A stretch of 64,000 bases of DNA from an uncultured Pelagibacteraceae bacterium. GTDB lineage: Bacteria; Pseudomonadota; Alphaproteobacteria; Pelagibacterales; Pelagibacteraceae. The translations under genes and the position numbers were made by a program. The stretch is taken from assembly GCA_902524235.1 (NCBI GenBank), contig CABZCF010000001.1:78530-142529 (forward strand), in the 5' to 3' direction. This document shows positions 1 through 9,835 of the stretch, piece by piece; the stretch's first letter is position 1, and the number at the start of each line of letters is the position of its first letter. The notes under the pieces are model-generated. The model saw nothing but the letters and a program-made list of their open reading frames with translations, searched no databases and was not told where the DNA came from.

Positions 1-107
1 TTGCAATTATGTTCATGAAGATAGTGAGCTAGGTCAAAACATCCAGTTTCAGCTCCTCCATAACCTAACTTTGGTATTACCTGTAGAATTTTTATTTTTG
101 ATGACAT
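1..107 (-). CDS. Glycosyltransferase family 4-like protein, N-terminal fragment
   Basis: The gene starts at the ATG at 105-107 on the minus strand and runs off the left edge of the window, so only about 35 residues are visible. They read as a short polar start, then a hydrophobic strand ILQVIPKLGYGGAE followed by a helix with DLAHYL. That strand and the glycine-rich GGAE turn are typical of the first beta strand and nucleotide-sugar loop of GT-B glycosyltransferases (family GT4). The substrate cannot be told. It is divergent from the hydrolase that starts at 150, leaving 42 bases for both promoters. Confidence 0.6.
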   Translation of the reverse strand, partial: MSSKIKILQVIPKLGYGGAETGCFDLAHYLHEHNC

Positions 108-149
108 TGCAACTAACTATATATTAAGTAATAATTCTAATAAACTTTT

Positions 150-905
150 ATGAACCAAATTAAATACATTAAAATATCAAAAAATATAAAAATTAGATAT
201 TTAACAAACAACTTAAGGAAGAATCCCTATATAATTTTTTTACATGGATTTATGTCTGATATAGACGGCGAGAAACCAAAAGTATTCAGTAAATTATGTA
301 ATAAACTTAAGTTGGGTTTTTTTGCTATTGAATATTCCGGACATGGAAAATCATCAGGTAAATTTACTCAGGGAAATATTACTAAATGGAGTAATCAAGT
401 CAGCTCTTTTATAAAAAAGAAAGTTAAAAATAATAAATTTATTATTATTGGATCTAGTATGGGTTCATGGTTATCCACATTGCAATTTAAACATTTTGAA
501 AGACAGATAAAAGGTTTTATTGGGATAGGTTCAGCTCCTGAGTTTCTTGATAAAGTTATGTGGAAAAAATTTACTAGCAAAATGAAATATGAAACTATGA
601 AAAAAGGAGTTTATAACCTTAAACATGGTGGGTATGAGTATCCTATAACATATCAATTAATTAAAGATGGAAGAAAAAATAAAGTATTCAATAAGAAAAT
701 TATCTCTAAAATTCCAGTGACATTATTTCACGGAACTAAAGATGAGGCAATTCCAGTAAAATTTTCTAGAAAATTAATCAAAATATTTACTAATGCAAAA
801 CGAAAATTAATTGTAATCAAAAATGGTGATCACAGTTTATTTTCAAAAAAATATCAAAAGAAAATATTAAAAGAACTAGAAAATATAATTAATCAGAGCG
901 TTTAG
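150..905 (+). CDS. Alpha/beta hydrolase (serine esterase/thioesterase fold)
   Basis: A 251-residue cytoplasmic alpha/beta hydrolase. The oxyanion-hole strand reads FLHGF (residues 30-34), the nucleophile elbow is GSSMG with Ser103, and the likely acid and base are Asp198 (in HGTKDEA) and His228 (in GDHSL), so the triad is complete. Size and motif spacing resemble the ABHD10 / small carboxylesterase type, but the substrate cannot be inferred. There is no signal peptide. Its 3' end overlaps the end of gltB on the other strand by 4 bases. The start is the first ATG after an AT-rich leader, with no clear Shine-Dalgarno sequence. Confidence 0.8.
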   Translation: MNQIKYIKISKNIKIRYLTNNLRKNPYIIFLHGFMSDIDGEKPKVFSKLCNKLKLGFFAIEYSGHGKSSGKFTQGNITKWSNQVSSFIKKKVKNNKFIIIGSSMGSWLSTLQFKHFERQIKGFIGIGSAPEFLDKVMWKKFTSKMKYETMKKGVYNLKHGGYEYPITYQLIKDGRKNKVFNKKIISKIPVTLFHGTKDEAIPVKFSRKLIKIFTNAKRKLIVIKNGDHSLFSKKYQKKILKELENIINQSV

Positions 906-3900
906 CTCGCAAATTCTTGTAACTCTTTATTTGTAATTGGGTTATCTAATTTATCGATCATTTCTTTCGGACAAACCTGGTAGAAATGATTCAACTCTTG
1001 ATTAAAGTTATTAATTATTTTTTCTGAAACTTTTGAATTGGTCTCTTTAAAATGTTGACTTACTAAGTTTTTCAAGTAGTTTTTCCAGTATTCTGTTTCT
1101 AATCTTTGCCAAACGACTGTTTCCAGATTAACTTTTTTTTCAAATTCTTTTTCCTCATCGTAAACGAATGCCATACCACCTGTCATTCCTGCTCCAAAAT
1201 TATCGCCTATGATACCCAATATTATCACAGTTCCACCAGTCATATACTCACAACCGTTTGATCCACATCCTTCAACAACTGATGTAGCTCCAGAATTTCT
1301 CACCGCGAACCTCTCTCCAGCTTGACCAGCTGCAAACAAATTTCCTGAAGTGGCTCCATATAGGACTGTGTTACCGATAATTGTATTTTCATTTGATATC
1401 AAATTACTTTCTTCACGTAATTTTATTGAAATAGTTGCACCAGATAAACCTTTCGCGACATAATCATTAGCATCGCCTTTAAGATTGAGTTTTAAACCTT
1501 TTGTTCCAAAAGCACCAAAAGATTGCCCTGCCGATCCTACAAAATTTATCTCCACGGAATTCTCAGGCAATTTATTATTTCCAAATTTTTTATATAAATT
1601 ATAAGAAATTCTTGTTCCTACTGCCCGATCTGTATTTTGTATATTATAGATTTTTTCATTTTTTTTATCATTATCGATACAATCCTCAATCTCACCCCAT
1701 ATTTTTTGGTCAAGTGTGTCAGGGACCGAATTAATAATTCGTTTTTCACAGAACCTTTTGTTTTTGCCTGGATCAGCTTGTACAAATAATGGATTAAGAT
1801 CTAGATCATCTAAATTAGAAGAACCCTTACTAATCTGCTTTAATAAATCTGTTCTCCCAATAATATCATTTAGACTTTTGAAACCTAACTCAGCGATTAT
1901 TTCTCTAACCTCTTGAGCAATAAAACTAAATAGATTTACAACTTTTTCTGGTGTTCCATTGAATTTTTCTCTCAGTTTTTCATCCTGAGTACAAACGCCT
2001 ACAGGACAAGTATTTGAATGACATTGTCTAACCATTATACATCCCATCGCCACCAATGATGTGGTTGCTACACCATATTCCTCTGCACCCATCATTGCTG
2101 CAATAACTACGTCTCTTCCAGTTTTGATACCTCCATCAGTTTTTAAAGTAACAGTATGTCTAAGATTATTTAGTGTTAATACCTGATTAGCCTCTGTAAG
2201 ACCCATTTCCCATGGAATTCCAACATATTTTACACTAGTTTGAGGAGAGGCCCCCGTACCACCATTATGTCCAGAGATTAAAATTATATCCGCTTTTGCT
2301 TTCGCTACTCCTGCTGCAATAGTTCCAACGCCTGATGAAGCTACTAATTTTACACTTACTCTTGCTTTCGGATTAATTTGTTTAAGATCATAAATTAATT
2401 GCGCTAAATCTTCGATAGAATAAATATCATGATGTGGTGGTGGAGAAATAAGTGTAACACCTTTCGTAGAATGTCTTAATCTAGCTATTTCATCTGTAAC
2501 TTTAAAACCAGGCAGTTGTCCACCTTCACCTGGTTTTGCTCCTTGAGCAATTTTTATCTCTATTTCATTACAATTATTGAGATAGTCGACTGTCACTCCA
2601 AAACGCGCTGATGCTATTTGCTTTACTCTAGAATTTGCGGTGTCACCATTAGACATTATTTTAAATCTCTCAGAGTCTTCTCCTCCTTCTCCACTACAGG
2701 ATGCCCCTTTAATTCTGTTCATAGCTACTGCTAACGTCTCGTGGGCCTCTTTTGACAATGCGCCATGAGACATACTTCCGCTACCAAATCTTTTTAAAAT
2801 ATTTTCAATTGGTTCAACCTCTTCAATCCCTACAGATGTTTTTTTATTAAAATCAACTAAATCTCTTAAACTTATAGGTGGTAGGTTATAAATGCCTTTA
2901 GCATATTTTTTATATGTTTCATATGAGCCTGTTGCTACTGCGCTTTGTAAAAGATGTATTAATTTCCCTTGATACTGATGTTTTTCACCATTTTTTCTGT
3001 ATCTATAAATTCCACCAATTGGCAGGATATTTGCACCAGTTTGAAAAGCATCTTTATGAATTGATCTAATTTTTTTTTCTATTCCTGTTAATCCAATTCC
3101 GGAAATTTTGGACATCATTCCAGGAAAATACTCATTAACTACAGTTCTACTTAAACCTACTGTTTCAAAGTTACACCCACCTCGATAAGAACTTAAAACT
3201 GATATACCCATCTTAGACATTATTTTTAACAATCCAAGATTAACTGATTTAATATATCTAACTATACAATCTTCGAAACTTAAATTTTTGAATAATTTTT
3301 TTTGAAATCTTTCATACAAACTATCAAAAGCTAAATATGGATTTACTGTGGTCGCACCAACACCTATTACGGTTGCAAAAGAATGAGTATCTAAACATTC
3401 GCCTGATTGCACGTTTATTGAAACATATCCTCTAAGTCCCAATTTGACCAAATTTGTATGAATTGCACCAACACTTAATAGAGTAGGTATAGGATATTTA
3501 TCATCTGAAATATCTTTGTCAGATATGACTATCTGTGTTATTCCTTGTCTAACAGCAATTTCAGTCTCTTTTTTAAGCCTGTTTAAAGCGTCTTCGAGTG
3601 TTTCTCCATTTTTAAAAGTACAGTCAAAAATTTTATAATTGTTTCCAAAGTAAGTTATAAACTTTTGAAACTGCGAATTTGATAAGATTGGGCTGTTGAG
3701 GACATATATGTTTTCTTCTGTAAGATTATTAAAATCAAGAATATTTCCTAAATTACCAAATCGAGTTTTTAAACTCATAACTTTATTCTCTCTTAATGAG
3801 TCAATTGGAGGGTTGGTTACTTGGCTAAAATTTTGTCTAAAGTAATGATATAAAGGTCTGTATTTATCTGAAAGTACCGCTAAGGGTGTATCATCTCCCA

Positions 3901-5404
3901 TTGATCCAGTTGCTTCTTTTGCATCTTCTGCCATTGGATGGAGAATTAGTTCTAAATCCTCTAAACTATATCCAAAAGTATGCTGACGTTTTCTAAGTTC
4001 TGCGCCCTCATAATTATTATTTTCTTTTTCTATAGGAAACTTTTTATCTAGGTCAATGATTTGATTATTAAAATGTTTATACTCTTTCGCTAAATAGTCT
4101 TTGATCTGGCTGTTAGTAAATACTTTGCCCTTCTCAATTCTAACTCCTATTATCTCCCCAGGTCCCAATCTTCCTTTTTTTATGATTTTCTTTTCATTCA
4201 AATCAACCATACCGGTCTCAGATCCTGCAAATAAAAGTTTATCTCTGGTTATGGTAAATCTTAAAGGTCTTAATCCATTTCTGTCTGATGCTGCAATAAC
4301 CCATTCATTATCAGTGCCTGCTAATGCTGCTGGTCCATCCCAAGGCTCCATTGTACTATTTAAGAAATTAAATAATTTTAATTGATTTTTCGGTAAGATT
4401 TTACTCTTCTTCGACCAAGCGTCTGGTATCAACATTAACTTGGTTAACGGTGCTGAATGGCCTGACATACTTAAAAGTTCAAATACGTTATCCAATGATG
4501 CTGAATCTGAATTACCTTCGGGAATTACTGGTTTTAAATTTTCCATGTTATCATAGTTTGAGTCAAACATTTCTTCCTCGTGAACTTTCATCCAGTTTAC
4601 ATTTCCCTTTAAAGTATTTATTTCACCATTATGTGCAATTGACCTGAAAGGTTGAGCGAGGTCCCAACTCGGTGCTGTATTGGTTGAAAATCTTTGGTGA
4701 AATATTGCATATCTTGATATGAACCTTTCATCTTTTAGGTCTAGGTAAAAATCTGATAATGCTTCTGCTAAAAACATTCCTTTATAAATAATTGACTTTG
4801 AGCTGAAAGAACAAATATAAAAATTATTCAAATGTTTCTGTCTACAGGACTTTTCTATTTTTCTTCTAGTCTCGTAAAGTTTTCTCTCTAAATCTTTACC
4901 TCTAATTTCTTTGTTATTTATTTTAAATAAAACTTGAGTTATTTCTGGTCTTGTAAGCTCGGCTTTTTCACCTAAAACTGTTGAGTCTACTGGAACCTGT
5001 CTCCATCCATATATGTAGAAATTATTTTTGGTTAACTCACTTTCAACTATAGTCCTGCAGCTTTCTTGAGCAGAATAATCATTTCTTGGAAGAAATATCA
5101 TGCCCACACAAACTTCATCATTAGAATTATGCTTGTGGCCTGTGACCTCTATTTTTTCAACAAAGAAATCTGATGGTATTTCAATATGAATACCTGCACC
5201 GTCACCAGTTTTCCCATCCGCATCTACGGCTCCTCTGTGCCAAACAGCTTTCAGTGCTTGTATTCCATATTCTACTACTTTTCTACTTTTTTTACCTTCT
5301 GTTGAAGCTACCAATCCAACACCACATGCGTCATGCTCCATTTTTTCTGAGTAGACATGGTTTTTTTTAAGTTTTTTTAGATTTTTATTTCTTAAATTCA
5401 TCAA
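902..5404 (-). CDS. gltB: Glutamate synthase (NADPH) large subunit
   Basis: GltB, 1500 residues, the usual length. It makes two glutamates from glutamine and 2-oxoglutarate together with GltD. After a 26-residue propeptide the catalytic Cys27 appears in DACGVG, starting the class II glutaminase domain (about 27-430). The central domain, the FMN-binding synthase domain (about 800-1200) and the C-terminal GXGXG beta-helix (about 1240-1440) follow. The 3Fe-4S cysteines are seen in GCIMVRQCHSNTCPVGVC near residue 1125. Its start overlaps the gltD stop as ATGA, so it is the second gene of a gltD-gltB operon with translational coupling. Met1 and Met2 are adjacent ATGs; the first is used here. Confidence 0.97.
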   Translation of the reverse strand: MMNLRNKNLKKLKKNHVYSEKMEHDACGVGLVASTEGKKSRKVVEYGIQALKAVWHRGAVDADGKTGDGAGIHIEIPSDFFVEKIEVTGHKHNSNDEVCVGMIFLPRNDYSAQESCRTIVESELTKNNFYIYGWRQVPVDSTVLGEKAELTRPEITQVLFKINNKEIRGKDLERKLYETRRKIEKSCRQKHLNNFYICSFSSKSIIYKGMFLAEALSDFYLDLKDERFISRYAIFHQRFSTNTAPSWDLAQPFRSIAHNGEINTLKGNVNWMKVHEEEMFDSNYDNMENLKPVIPEGNSDSASLDNVFELLSMSGHSAPLTKLMLIPDAWSKKSKILPKNQLKLFNFLNSTMEPWDGPAALAGTDNEWVIAASDRNGLRPLRFTITRDKLLFAGSETGMVDLNEKKIIKKGRLGPGEIIGVRIEKGKVFTNSQIKDYLAKEYKHFNNQIIDLDKKFPIEKENNNYEGAELRKRQHTFGYSLEDLELILHPMAEDAKEATGSMGDDTPLAVLSDKYRPLYHYFRQNFSQVTNPPIDSLRENKVMSLKTRFGNLGNILDFNNLTEENIYVLNSPILSNSQFQKFITYFGNNYKIFDCTFKNGETLEDALNRLKKETEIAVRQGITQIVISDKDISDDKYPIPTLLSVGAIHTNLVKLGLRGYVSINVQSGECLDTHSFATVIGVGATTVNPYLAFDSLYERFQKKLFKNLSFEDCIVRYIKSVNLGLLKIMSKMGISVLSSYRGGCNFETVGLSRTVVNEYFPGMMSKISGIGLTGIEKKIRSIHKDAFQTGANILPIGGIYRYRKNGEKHQYQGKLIHLLQSAVATGSYETYKKYAKGIYNLPPISLRDLVDFNKKTSVGIEEVEPIENILKRFGSGSMSHGALSKEAHETLAVAMNRIKGASCSGEGGEDSERFKIMSNGDTANSRVKQIASARFGVTVDYLNNCNEIEIKIAQGAKPGEGGQLPGFKVTDEIARLRHSTKGVTLISPPPHHDIYSIEDLAQLIYDLKQINPKARVSVKLVASSGVGTIAAGVAKAKADIILISGHNGGTGASPQTSVKYVGIPWEMGLTEANQVLTLNNLRHTVTLKTDGGIKTGRDVVIAAMMGAEEYGVATTSLVAMGCIMVRQCHSNTCPVGVCTQDEKLREKFNGTPEKVVNLFSFIAQEVREIIAELGFKSLNDIIGRTDLLKQISKGSSNLDDLDLNPLFVQADPGKNKRFCEKRIINSVPDTLDQKIWGEIEDCIDNDKKNEKIYNIQNTDRAVGTRISYNLYKKFGNNKLPENSVEINFVGSAGQSFGAFGTKGLKLNLKGDANDYVAKGLSGATISIKLREESNLISNENTIIGNTVLYGATSGNLFAAGQAGERFAVRNSGATSVVEGCGSNGCEYMTGGTVIILGIIGDNFGAGMTGGMAFVYDEEKEFEKKVNLETVVWQRLETEYWKNYLKNLVSQHFKETNSKVSEKIINNFNQELNHFYQVCPKEMIDKLDNPITNKELQEFAS

Positions 5405-6834
5405 GCAACTTTTTTCTCTCTCTTTGAGTTTACATATTTAATAATTTGATCGGACACATCTCTTCCATCTTTTATAGCCCAAACGACTAGGGATGCTCCT
5501 CTAACAATGTCACCAGCTGCAAAAACTCCTGGCACTGATGTTTCCATTGTTTCATAATCAATTTTAATTGTTCCCCACTTAGTAACTTTTAGTCTTTCCT
5601 CATTAAATAAGTTTGGTAAATCTTCTGGATCAAAACCCAAAGACTTGATTACTAAATCAGCATTAATAGTATAATTTGAGTTTTTAATTATTTCTGGTCT
5701 TCTCCTTCCACTATCATCAGGTTCTCCAAGCATAATTTTATTTACTTCAACACTTTCAACTTTGTTATTTCCGTTAAATTTTGCTGGACTTGATAACCAT
5801 ACAAATTCTATTCCTTCCTCCTCTGCGTTTTGGACTTCTCTAGCTGACCCAGGCATATTTTCTTTATCTCGCCTATATAAACATTTTACAGATTTTGCCT
5901 CTTGTCTGATTGCCGTCCTTACACAATCCATTGCTGTATCACCCCCTCCGATTACAACCACATTTTTTCCCTTAGCGTTTAAAGTGCCATTGTCGAATAA
6001 TTCTACTTTATCTCCTAAGCCTTTTTTGTTTGAAGCAGTCAAAAATTCCATTGCGGGGAAGATATTAGCTAAGTCGCTACCTGGTAAATTTATTTCTCTT
6101 GCTTTGTAAACTCCTGTAGAAATTAAAATTGCGTCGTGCCTATCTCTTAAATCTTTTAATGTAGCGTCTTTACCTACTTCAAAGTTATGAACAAACTTTA
6201 TTCCACTATTTTCTAAAAGTTCAGTCCTTCTTTGAACAACATATTTTTCAAGTTTAAAATTAGGTATCCCATAAATTAAAAGTCCACCAGATCTATCATA
6301 TCTATCATAAATAGTTACTTGGAAATTTTGTTTTCTAAGTTCCTCTGCACATGCTAGACCAGCTGGTCCAGCACCTATAATACCGATACTTTCACTTCTC
6401 TCTTTTTTTACTTGAATTGGTTTAACCCAACCTTGCTCCCATGCATTCTCTGTAATGAATTTTTCTACAGAGCCAATTGTTACAGTTCCATGACCTGATT
6501 GCTCGATAACACAATTACCCTCGCATAATCGATCTTGAGGACATATTCTCCCACAGACCTCCGGCATGTTGTTTGTACTTTGAGATAGCTGATATGCTTC
6601 CTCTAGCCTACCCTCAGCAGTTAATTTTAGCCAATCAGGTATGTTGTTACTTAAGGGACAGTGAACCTGGCAAAAAGGTACACCACATTGAGAACACCTG
6701 CTTGATTGCTCTTTTGCTTTTGACGAAATAAACTCTTTATAAATCTCATTGAAATCATCTTTTCGCTCTTTTATTCCTCTTTTAGGTGGTGTTTGTTGAC
6801 CTAAATCTACAAATTTTAGCATTTTTTCAGACAT
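5401..6834 (-). CDS. gltD: Glutamate synthase (NADPH) small subunit
   Basis: GltD, 477 residues from the chosen ATG. It passes electrons from NADPH through FAD and two 4Fe-4S clusters to GltB. The N-terminal cysteine groups are visible at residues 47, 50, 55, 59 and 94, 98, 104, 108. The FAD-binding GAGPAG is at about 154-159 and the NADPH-binding VIGGGDTAMD near 300. The open frame extends six codons upstream to a GTG at 6852, but the ATG giving MSEKMLKFVD matches the usual GltD N-terminus and is preferred. It is the first gene of the operon and is followed by gltB with a 4-base overlap. Confidence 0.96.
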   Translation of the reverse strand: MSEKMLKFVDLGQQTPPKRGIKERKDDFNEIYKEFISSKAKEQSSRCSQCGVPFCQVHCPLSNNIPDWLKLTAEGRLEEAYQLSQSTNNMPEVCGRICPQDRLCEGNCVIEQSGHGTVTIGSVEKFITENAWEQGWVKPIQVKKERSESIGIIGAGPAGLACAEELRKQNFQVTIYDRYDRSGGLLIYGIPNFKLEKYVVQRRTELLENSGIKFVHNFEVGKDATLKDLRDRHDAILISTGVYKAREINLPGSDLANIFPAMEFLTASNKKGLGDKVELFDNGTLNAKGKNVVVIGGGDTAMDCVRTAIRQEAKSVKCLYRRDKENMPGSAREVQNAEEEGIEFVWLSSPAKFNGNNKVESVEVNKIMLGEPDDSGRRRPEIIKNSNYTINADLVIKSLGFDPEDLPNLFNEERLKVTKWGTIKIDYETMETSVPGVFAAGDIVRGASLVVWAIKDGRDVSDQIIKYVNSKREKKVA

Positions 6835-7010
6835 AGTGGTGGACTCGTACACTAAAAATAGTCACTCTGGTAGTTAAATAAGGACAGCAGTACTGTCTCA
6901 TTATTTAAAAAAAGTAGCAATTTATGCCATTTTTACCAATTGATCATATTAGATATGCATTCATGGAATTGCTTTATTTTGATTTTATTTAGTTTAGGAA
7001 AATTAAATCA
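6835..7010. promoter_or_regulatory. Divergent gltD/uppP intergenic region with a short inverted repeat
   Basis: These 176 bases separate the divergent gltD and uppP starts and must hold both promoters. The clearest structure is GACAG-CAGTA-CTGTC at 6883-6897, a 5-bp inverted repeat about 50 bases upstream of gltD that could be a leader hairpin or an operator. I recognise no known riboswitch. The function of the repeat is inference only. Confidence 0.3.
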
Positions 7011-7778
7011 ATGACCTCTTATTATTTGGAAATTTTATTACTTTCTATTATTCAAGGCATATCAGAGTTTATTCCTGTAAGCTCATCTGCACATTTGTTT
7101 TTATTTTCAAAAATTAAAGAGTCGAATTTTTCGTCTTTAGAAATTGATGTTAGTCTGCATTTAGGGTCCCTTATTGCAATTATAGTATATTTTTGGAAAG
7201 ACCTTTTAAATGTTTATAAAAGTAAAGAATTATTGAATTTAATTTTTTTTGGATCAATACCTTTGTTAATTTTCGGTTACTTTTTTTATAGTTTTGGATT
7301 TATTGATCATGTTAGAAACTTAAAAGTAATTGCTTGGACAACTCTAATATTTGGCATTCTTTTATATTTTTCTGATAAAAAAATTCAGAATAAAAATATT
7401 AAAGAAAATTTAAATCTAAAAAACATATTTTTAATAGGTTTTTTTCAAGCATTATCTATAATTCCGGGTGTGAGTAGATCGGGTATAATTATTACAGGTT
7501 GTAGATTTTCAAACTTTAATAGAGTTGATGCAGCAAAAATTTCTTTTTTCTTGTCAATACCTGCGTTAACAGGTGCAAGTTTTTTAAGCTTAAATGATAT
7601 GCCAGATAAAACTTTCGAATTTAACTTAGCAATATTCTTATCAATTTTATTTTCATTTATTTTTTCATATATGACAATAAAATTTTTACTTTACTATTTG
7701 AAAAAATTTTCCTTAAATATTTTTGTTTACTATAGATTGGTATTGTCTTTATTATTATTTATTATCGCTTACGGCTAG
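7011..7778 (+). CDS. uppP: Undecaprenyl-diphosphatase
   Basis: UppP (BacA), 255 residues and about eight membrane helices. It dephosphorylates undecaprenyl diphosphate at the inner membrane to recycle the lipid carrier for peptidoglycan and other surface polymers. The first catalytic motif is seen as QGISEFIPVSSSAHL, with Gln15/Glu19 and His28. The second is PGVSRSG in the middle of the protein. It is slightly shorter than the E. coli enzyme. The gene is divergent from gltD, and its 3' end overlaps the end of the EamA transporter by 24 bases. Confidence 0.95.
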   Translation: MTSYYLEILLLSIIQGISEFIPVSSSAHLFLFSKIKESNFSSLEIDVSLHLGSLIAIIVYFWKDLLNVYKSKELLNLIFFGSIPLLIFGYFFYSFGFIDHVRNLKVIAWTTLIFGILLYFSDKKIQNKNIKENLNLKNIFLIGFFQALSIIPGVSRSGIIITGCRFSNFNRVDAAKISFFLSIPALTGASFLSLNDMPDKTFEFNLAIFLSILFSFIFSYMTIKFLLYYLKKFSLNIFVYYRLVLSLLLFIIAYG

Positions 7779-8660
7779 TTTTTTAAATGATGGTGTAATT
7801 TGGGATAGGATAACTGCGATTAGAATTAGAAAGCAACCTAAGATATTATTGAAATCTAACATTTGGTTAAGTATTATCCATCCCGCTAACGCTGCAAATA
7901 CTCCCTCTAAAGAGTAAATTATAGCAGCAGGGGCTTCCTCAATATTTTTTTGCGCATACATTTGCAAAGTAAAAGCAATTCCTCCTGACAGAAAACCTGC
8001 GTAAATAATCGAATAGTTTTCTAAAAGAATATTTGTCATTTTTATTTCTTCAAATAATAATGCAAATAAAAGTGAGTACATACCGACCAATATTGCTTGC
8101 AATGCCGCAAAAAAAATTGGAATATCAAATTTCTCCATAAATTTTCCTGCAAAGATTATATGCAATGCCCAAAATACTGAACATAATATTACCAAGCTAT
8201 CCCCGATCAAAATTTCTGAATTTGAAAAATCACTTAAAAAGTAAACACCAATAATACAAAGTAATATTGAGGGCCAAATACTCCAATGTACTTTGATTTT
8301 GTAAATTATGAATAATATTATTGGAACTAATGGAACATAGAAAACCGTAAAAAACGCAGCATTGGCTATATTGGTGTACAATAAAGATGTTTGTTGAAGG
8401 TAGGTGCCAAAAAATAATGATAAACTCATCAAAAATAAATATTTAAAGAAAAGTTTTTTATCTAAATTTATATTTTCAATTATTTTTCCCCTTTCAACTA
8501 AAAAGGCAATTGGTAAGACTGTTACAAATCCTACAAAAAACCTTGCTGTGTTAAAGGTTAATGGACCAATATTGTCCATTCCAGTATCTTGAGCAATAAA
8601 AGCTGTTCCCCAAATAAAAGTTGTGATTAATGCGCAAATTAAGGATATCGATTTACTCAT
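7755..8660 (-). CDS. EamA/DMT family transporter
   Basis: A 301-residue, ten-helix inner-membrane protein with the duplicated EamA (drug/metabolite transporter) fold. Typical features are TTFIWGTAFIAQDTG in helix 1 and the end of repeat two reading SLEGVFAALAGWIILNQ. Members export amino acids, nucleosides or other small metabolites; the substrate here is unknown. It lies 8 bases downstream of the dioxygenase gene and is probably co-transcribed with it, so a carnitine-like or related compound is a possible but unproven cargo. The 3' end overlaps uppP by 24 bases. Confidence 0.88.
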   Translation of the reverse strand: MSKSISLICALITTFIWGTAFIAQDTGMDNIGPLTFNTARFFVGFVTVLPIAFLVERGKIIENINLDKKLFFKYLFLMSLSLFFGTYLQQTSLLYTNIANAAFFTVFYVPLVPIILFIIYKIKVHWSIWPSILLCIIGVYFLSDFSNSEILIGDSLVILCSVFWALHIIFAGKFMEKFDIPIFFAALQAILVGMYSLLFALLFEEIKMTNILLENYSIIYAGFLSGGIAFTLQMYAQKNIEEAPAAIIYSLEGVFAALAGWIILNQMLDFNNILGCFLILIAVILSQITPSFKKLAVSDNK

Positions 8661-8668
8661 TTATAAAG

Positions 8669-9763
8669 TTAAATGATATTGTGTATTCTACATGAGCTGT
8701 CAAAATCTTCTTTATTAATATAACAGCCAGACATTTTTCTTTCTCCGCTAAATGATCCTCTGCCATGAAGTATTCTCCAATTATTAAATATTAATAATTC
8801 CCCTGGTTTAAGCACGTGTCTCCACTGATATTCTTTGTTATTTGCAATTAAATCAAATTCTTTAATAGCTTCATAAAATTTTTTAGTTTTATCTTCACTC
8901 AATTTAAATGGTGCACGGTCATAATTATTAAAACTAACTTGAATTAGTTCATTATCGTTATTAACCCTAAATATAGGTCTTTTCGCTTTAAGGAAAACTC
9001 CATCTCCAATATATTGACCGGTGACTTCAATCTGGGTTAATAAATCATAAATTTCTTTTTTTTCATTTTTAATTTTTTCGGCAATTTTAAAACCATCAAC
9101 CATTATAGATTCTCCTCCAGAAGCCTTGTAATGACAACAAAGCAACAACTGAAGACCTGGCGCATCATTGCTGTAAGTAGAATCTGTGTGTGGTCTAAGC
9201 TCCTCTTGTGTGTATGCACTGTCTGCCTTATCCTCATTAGACTCAAAACTCCATAACCCACCAAAAATTGATTCTCTTATATAACCAATTTTGTTTGCTA
9301 TTTTTTCTACTGAACTCATTTCAGCTTTACAATTTTGAATTACAGCGAAGCCATATTTGTATAATTTTTTTAGAAAAAGTTTGTAACCATCCTCTGAAAT
9401 AGTTTCGTTAAAATCTGTGTATATATTTTGATCTAGATCCTTATTTGTCCAAATTTTTAAATTTTGATATTTATTATTAGATTTTGTTAAATTGTTTAAA
9501 AAAAAATCAGCAGTATAATTTATACTTTTATTTAAATCGGACCAAAAAATATCGACGGAATGACCGTTATCTTTTACCTCAGCTTTTTTAACATGTAAAT
9601 TTGTGTCTAATTTTGCTGTAAATACTTTTCTTTGATGACTTCTCTTATCCCAGCTATTATCATCCTGGGCGTGATCTCTTAGCCAAATATTCAAAAAAAT
9701 TTCCTCTTTATTAGAAAAAAAAATTTTTAGTTTATCAGGTAATATTTCTACATTTTTAATCAT
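8669..9763 (-). CDS. Gamma-butyrobetaine hydroxylase-like 2-oxoglutarate/Fe(II) dioxygenase
   Basis: A 364-residue protein with the two-domain layout of gamma-butyrobetaine hydroxylase and trimethyllysine dioxygenase: an N-terminal domain with IWLRDH (residues 26-31) and a C-terminal TauD-type double-stranded beta helix. The Fe(II) ligands are His192 and Asp194 in PHTDST and His333 in LHGRGSF. The family hydroxylates gamma-butyrobetaine to carnitine or trimethyllysine; the substrate here is not certain. The zinc-binding cysteines usually found just after WLRD are absent. It is the first gene of a likely operon with the EamA transporter. Confidence 0.8.
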   Translation of the reverse strand: MIKNVEILPDKLKIFFSNKEEIFLNIWLRDHAQDDNSWDKRSHQRKVFTAKLDTNLHVKKAEVKDNGHSVDIFWSDLNKSINYTADFFLNNLTKSNNKYQNLKIWTNKDLDQNIYTDFNETISEDGYKLFLKKLYKYGFAVIQNCKAEMSSVEKIANKIGYIRESIFGGLWSFESNEDKADSAYTQEELRPHTDSTYSNDAPGLQLLLCCHYKASGGESIMVDGFKIAEKIKNEKKEIYDLLTQIEVTGQYIGDGVFLKAKRPIFRVNNDNELIQVSFNNYDRAPFKLSEDKTKKFYEAIKEFDLIANNKEYQWRHVLKPGELLIFNNWRILHGRGSFSGERKMSGCYINKEDFDSSCRIHNII

Positions 9764-9835
9764 TTTTTATAAGTAATAATATTTCTACCACAATTGTATC
9801 TATTTTAGGACAAGTTTTAATAATTAAATATCTAT

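Noticed and set aside
471..479. A perfect DnaA box TTATCCACA
   Set aside because: It is single, lies inside the alpha/beta hydrolase coding sequence and is 28 kb from dnaA; a chance match is likely.
6917..6929. Sigma-54-like TGGC...TTGC pair upstream of gltD (minus strand)
   Set aside because: Spacing between TGGC and TTGC is 5 bases instead of the required 7, and streamlined SAR11-type genomes are known to lack rpoN.
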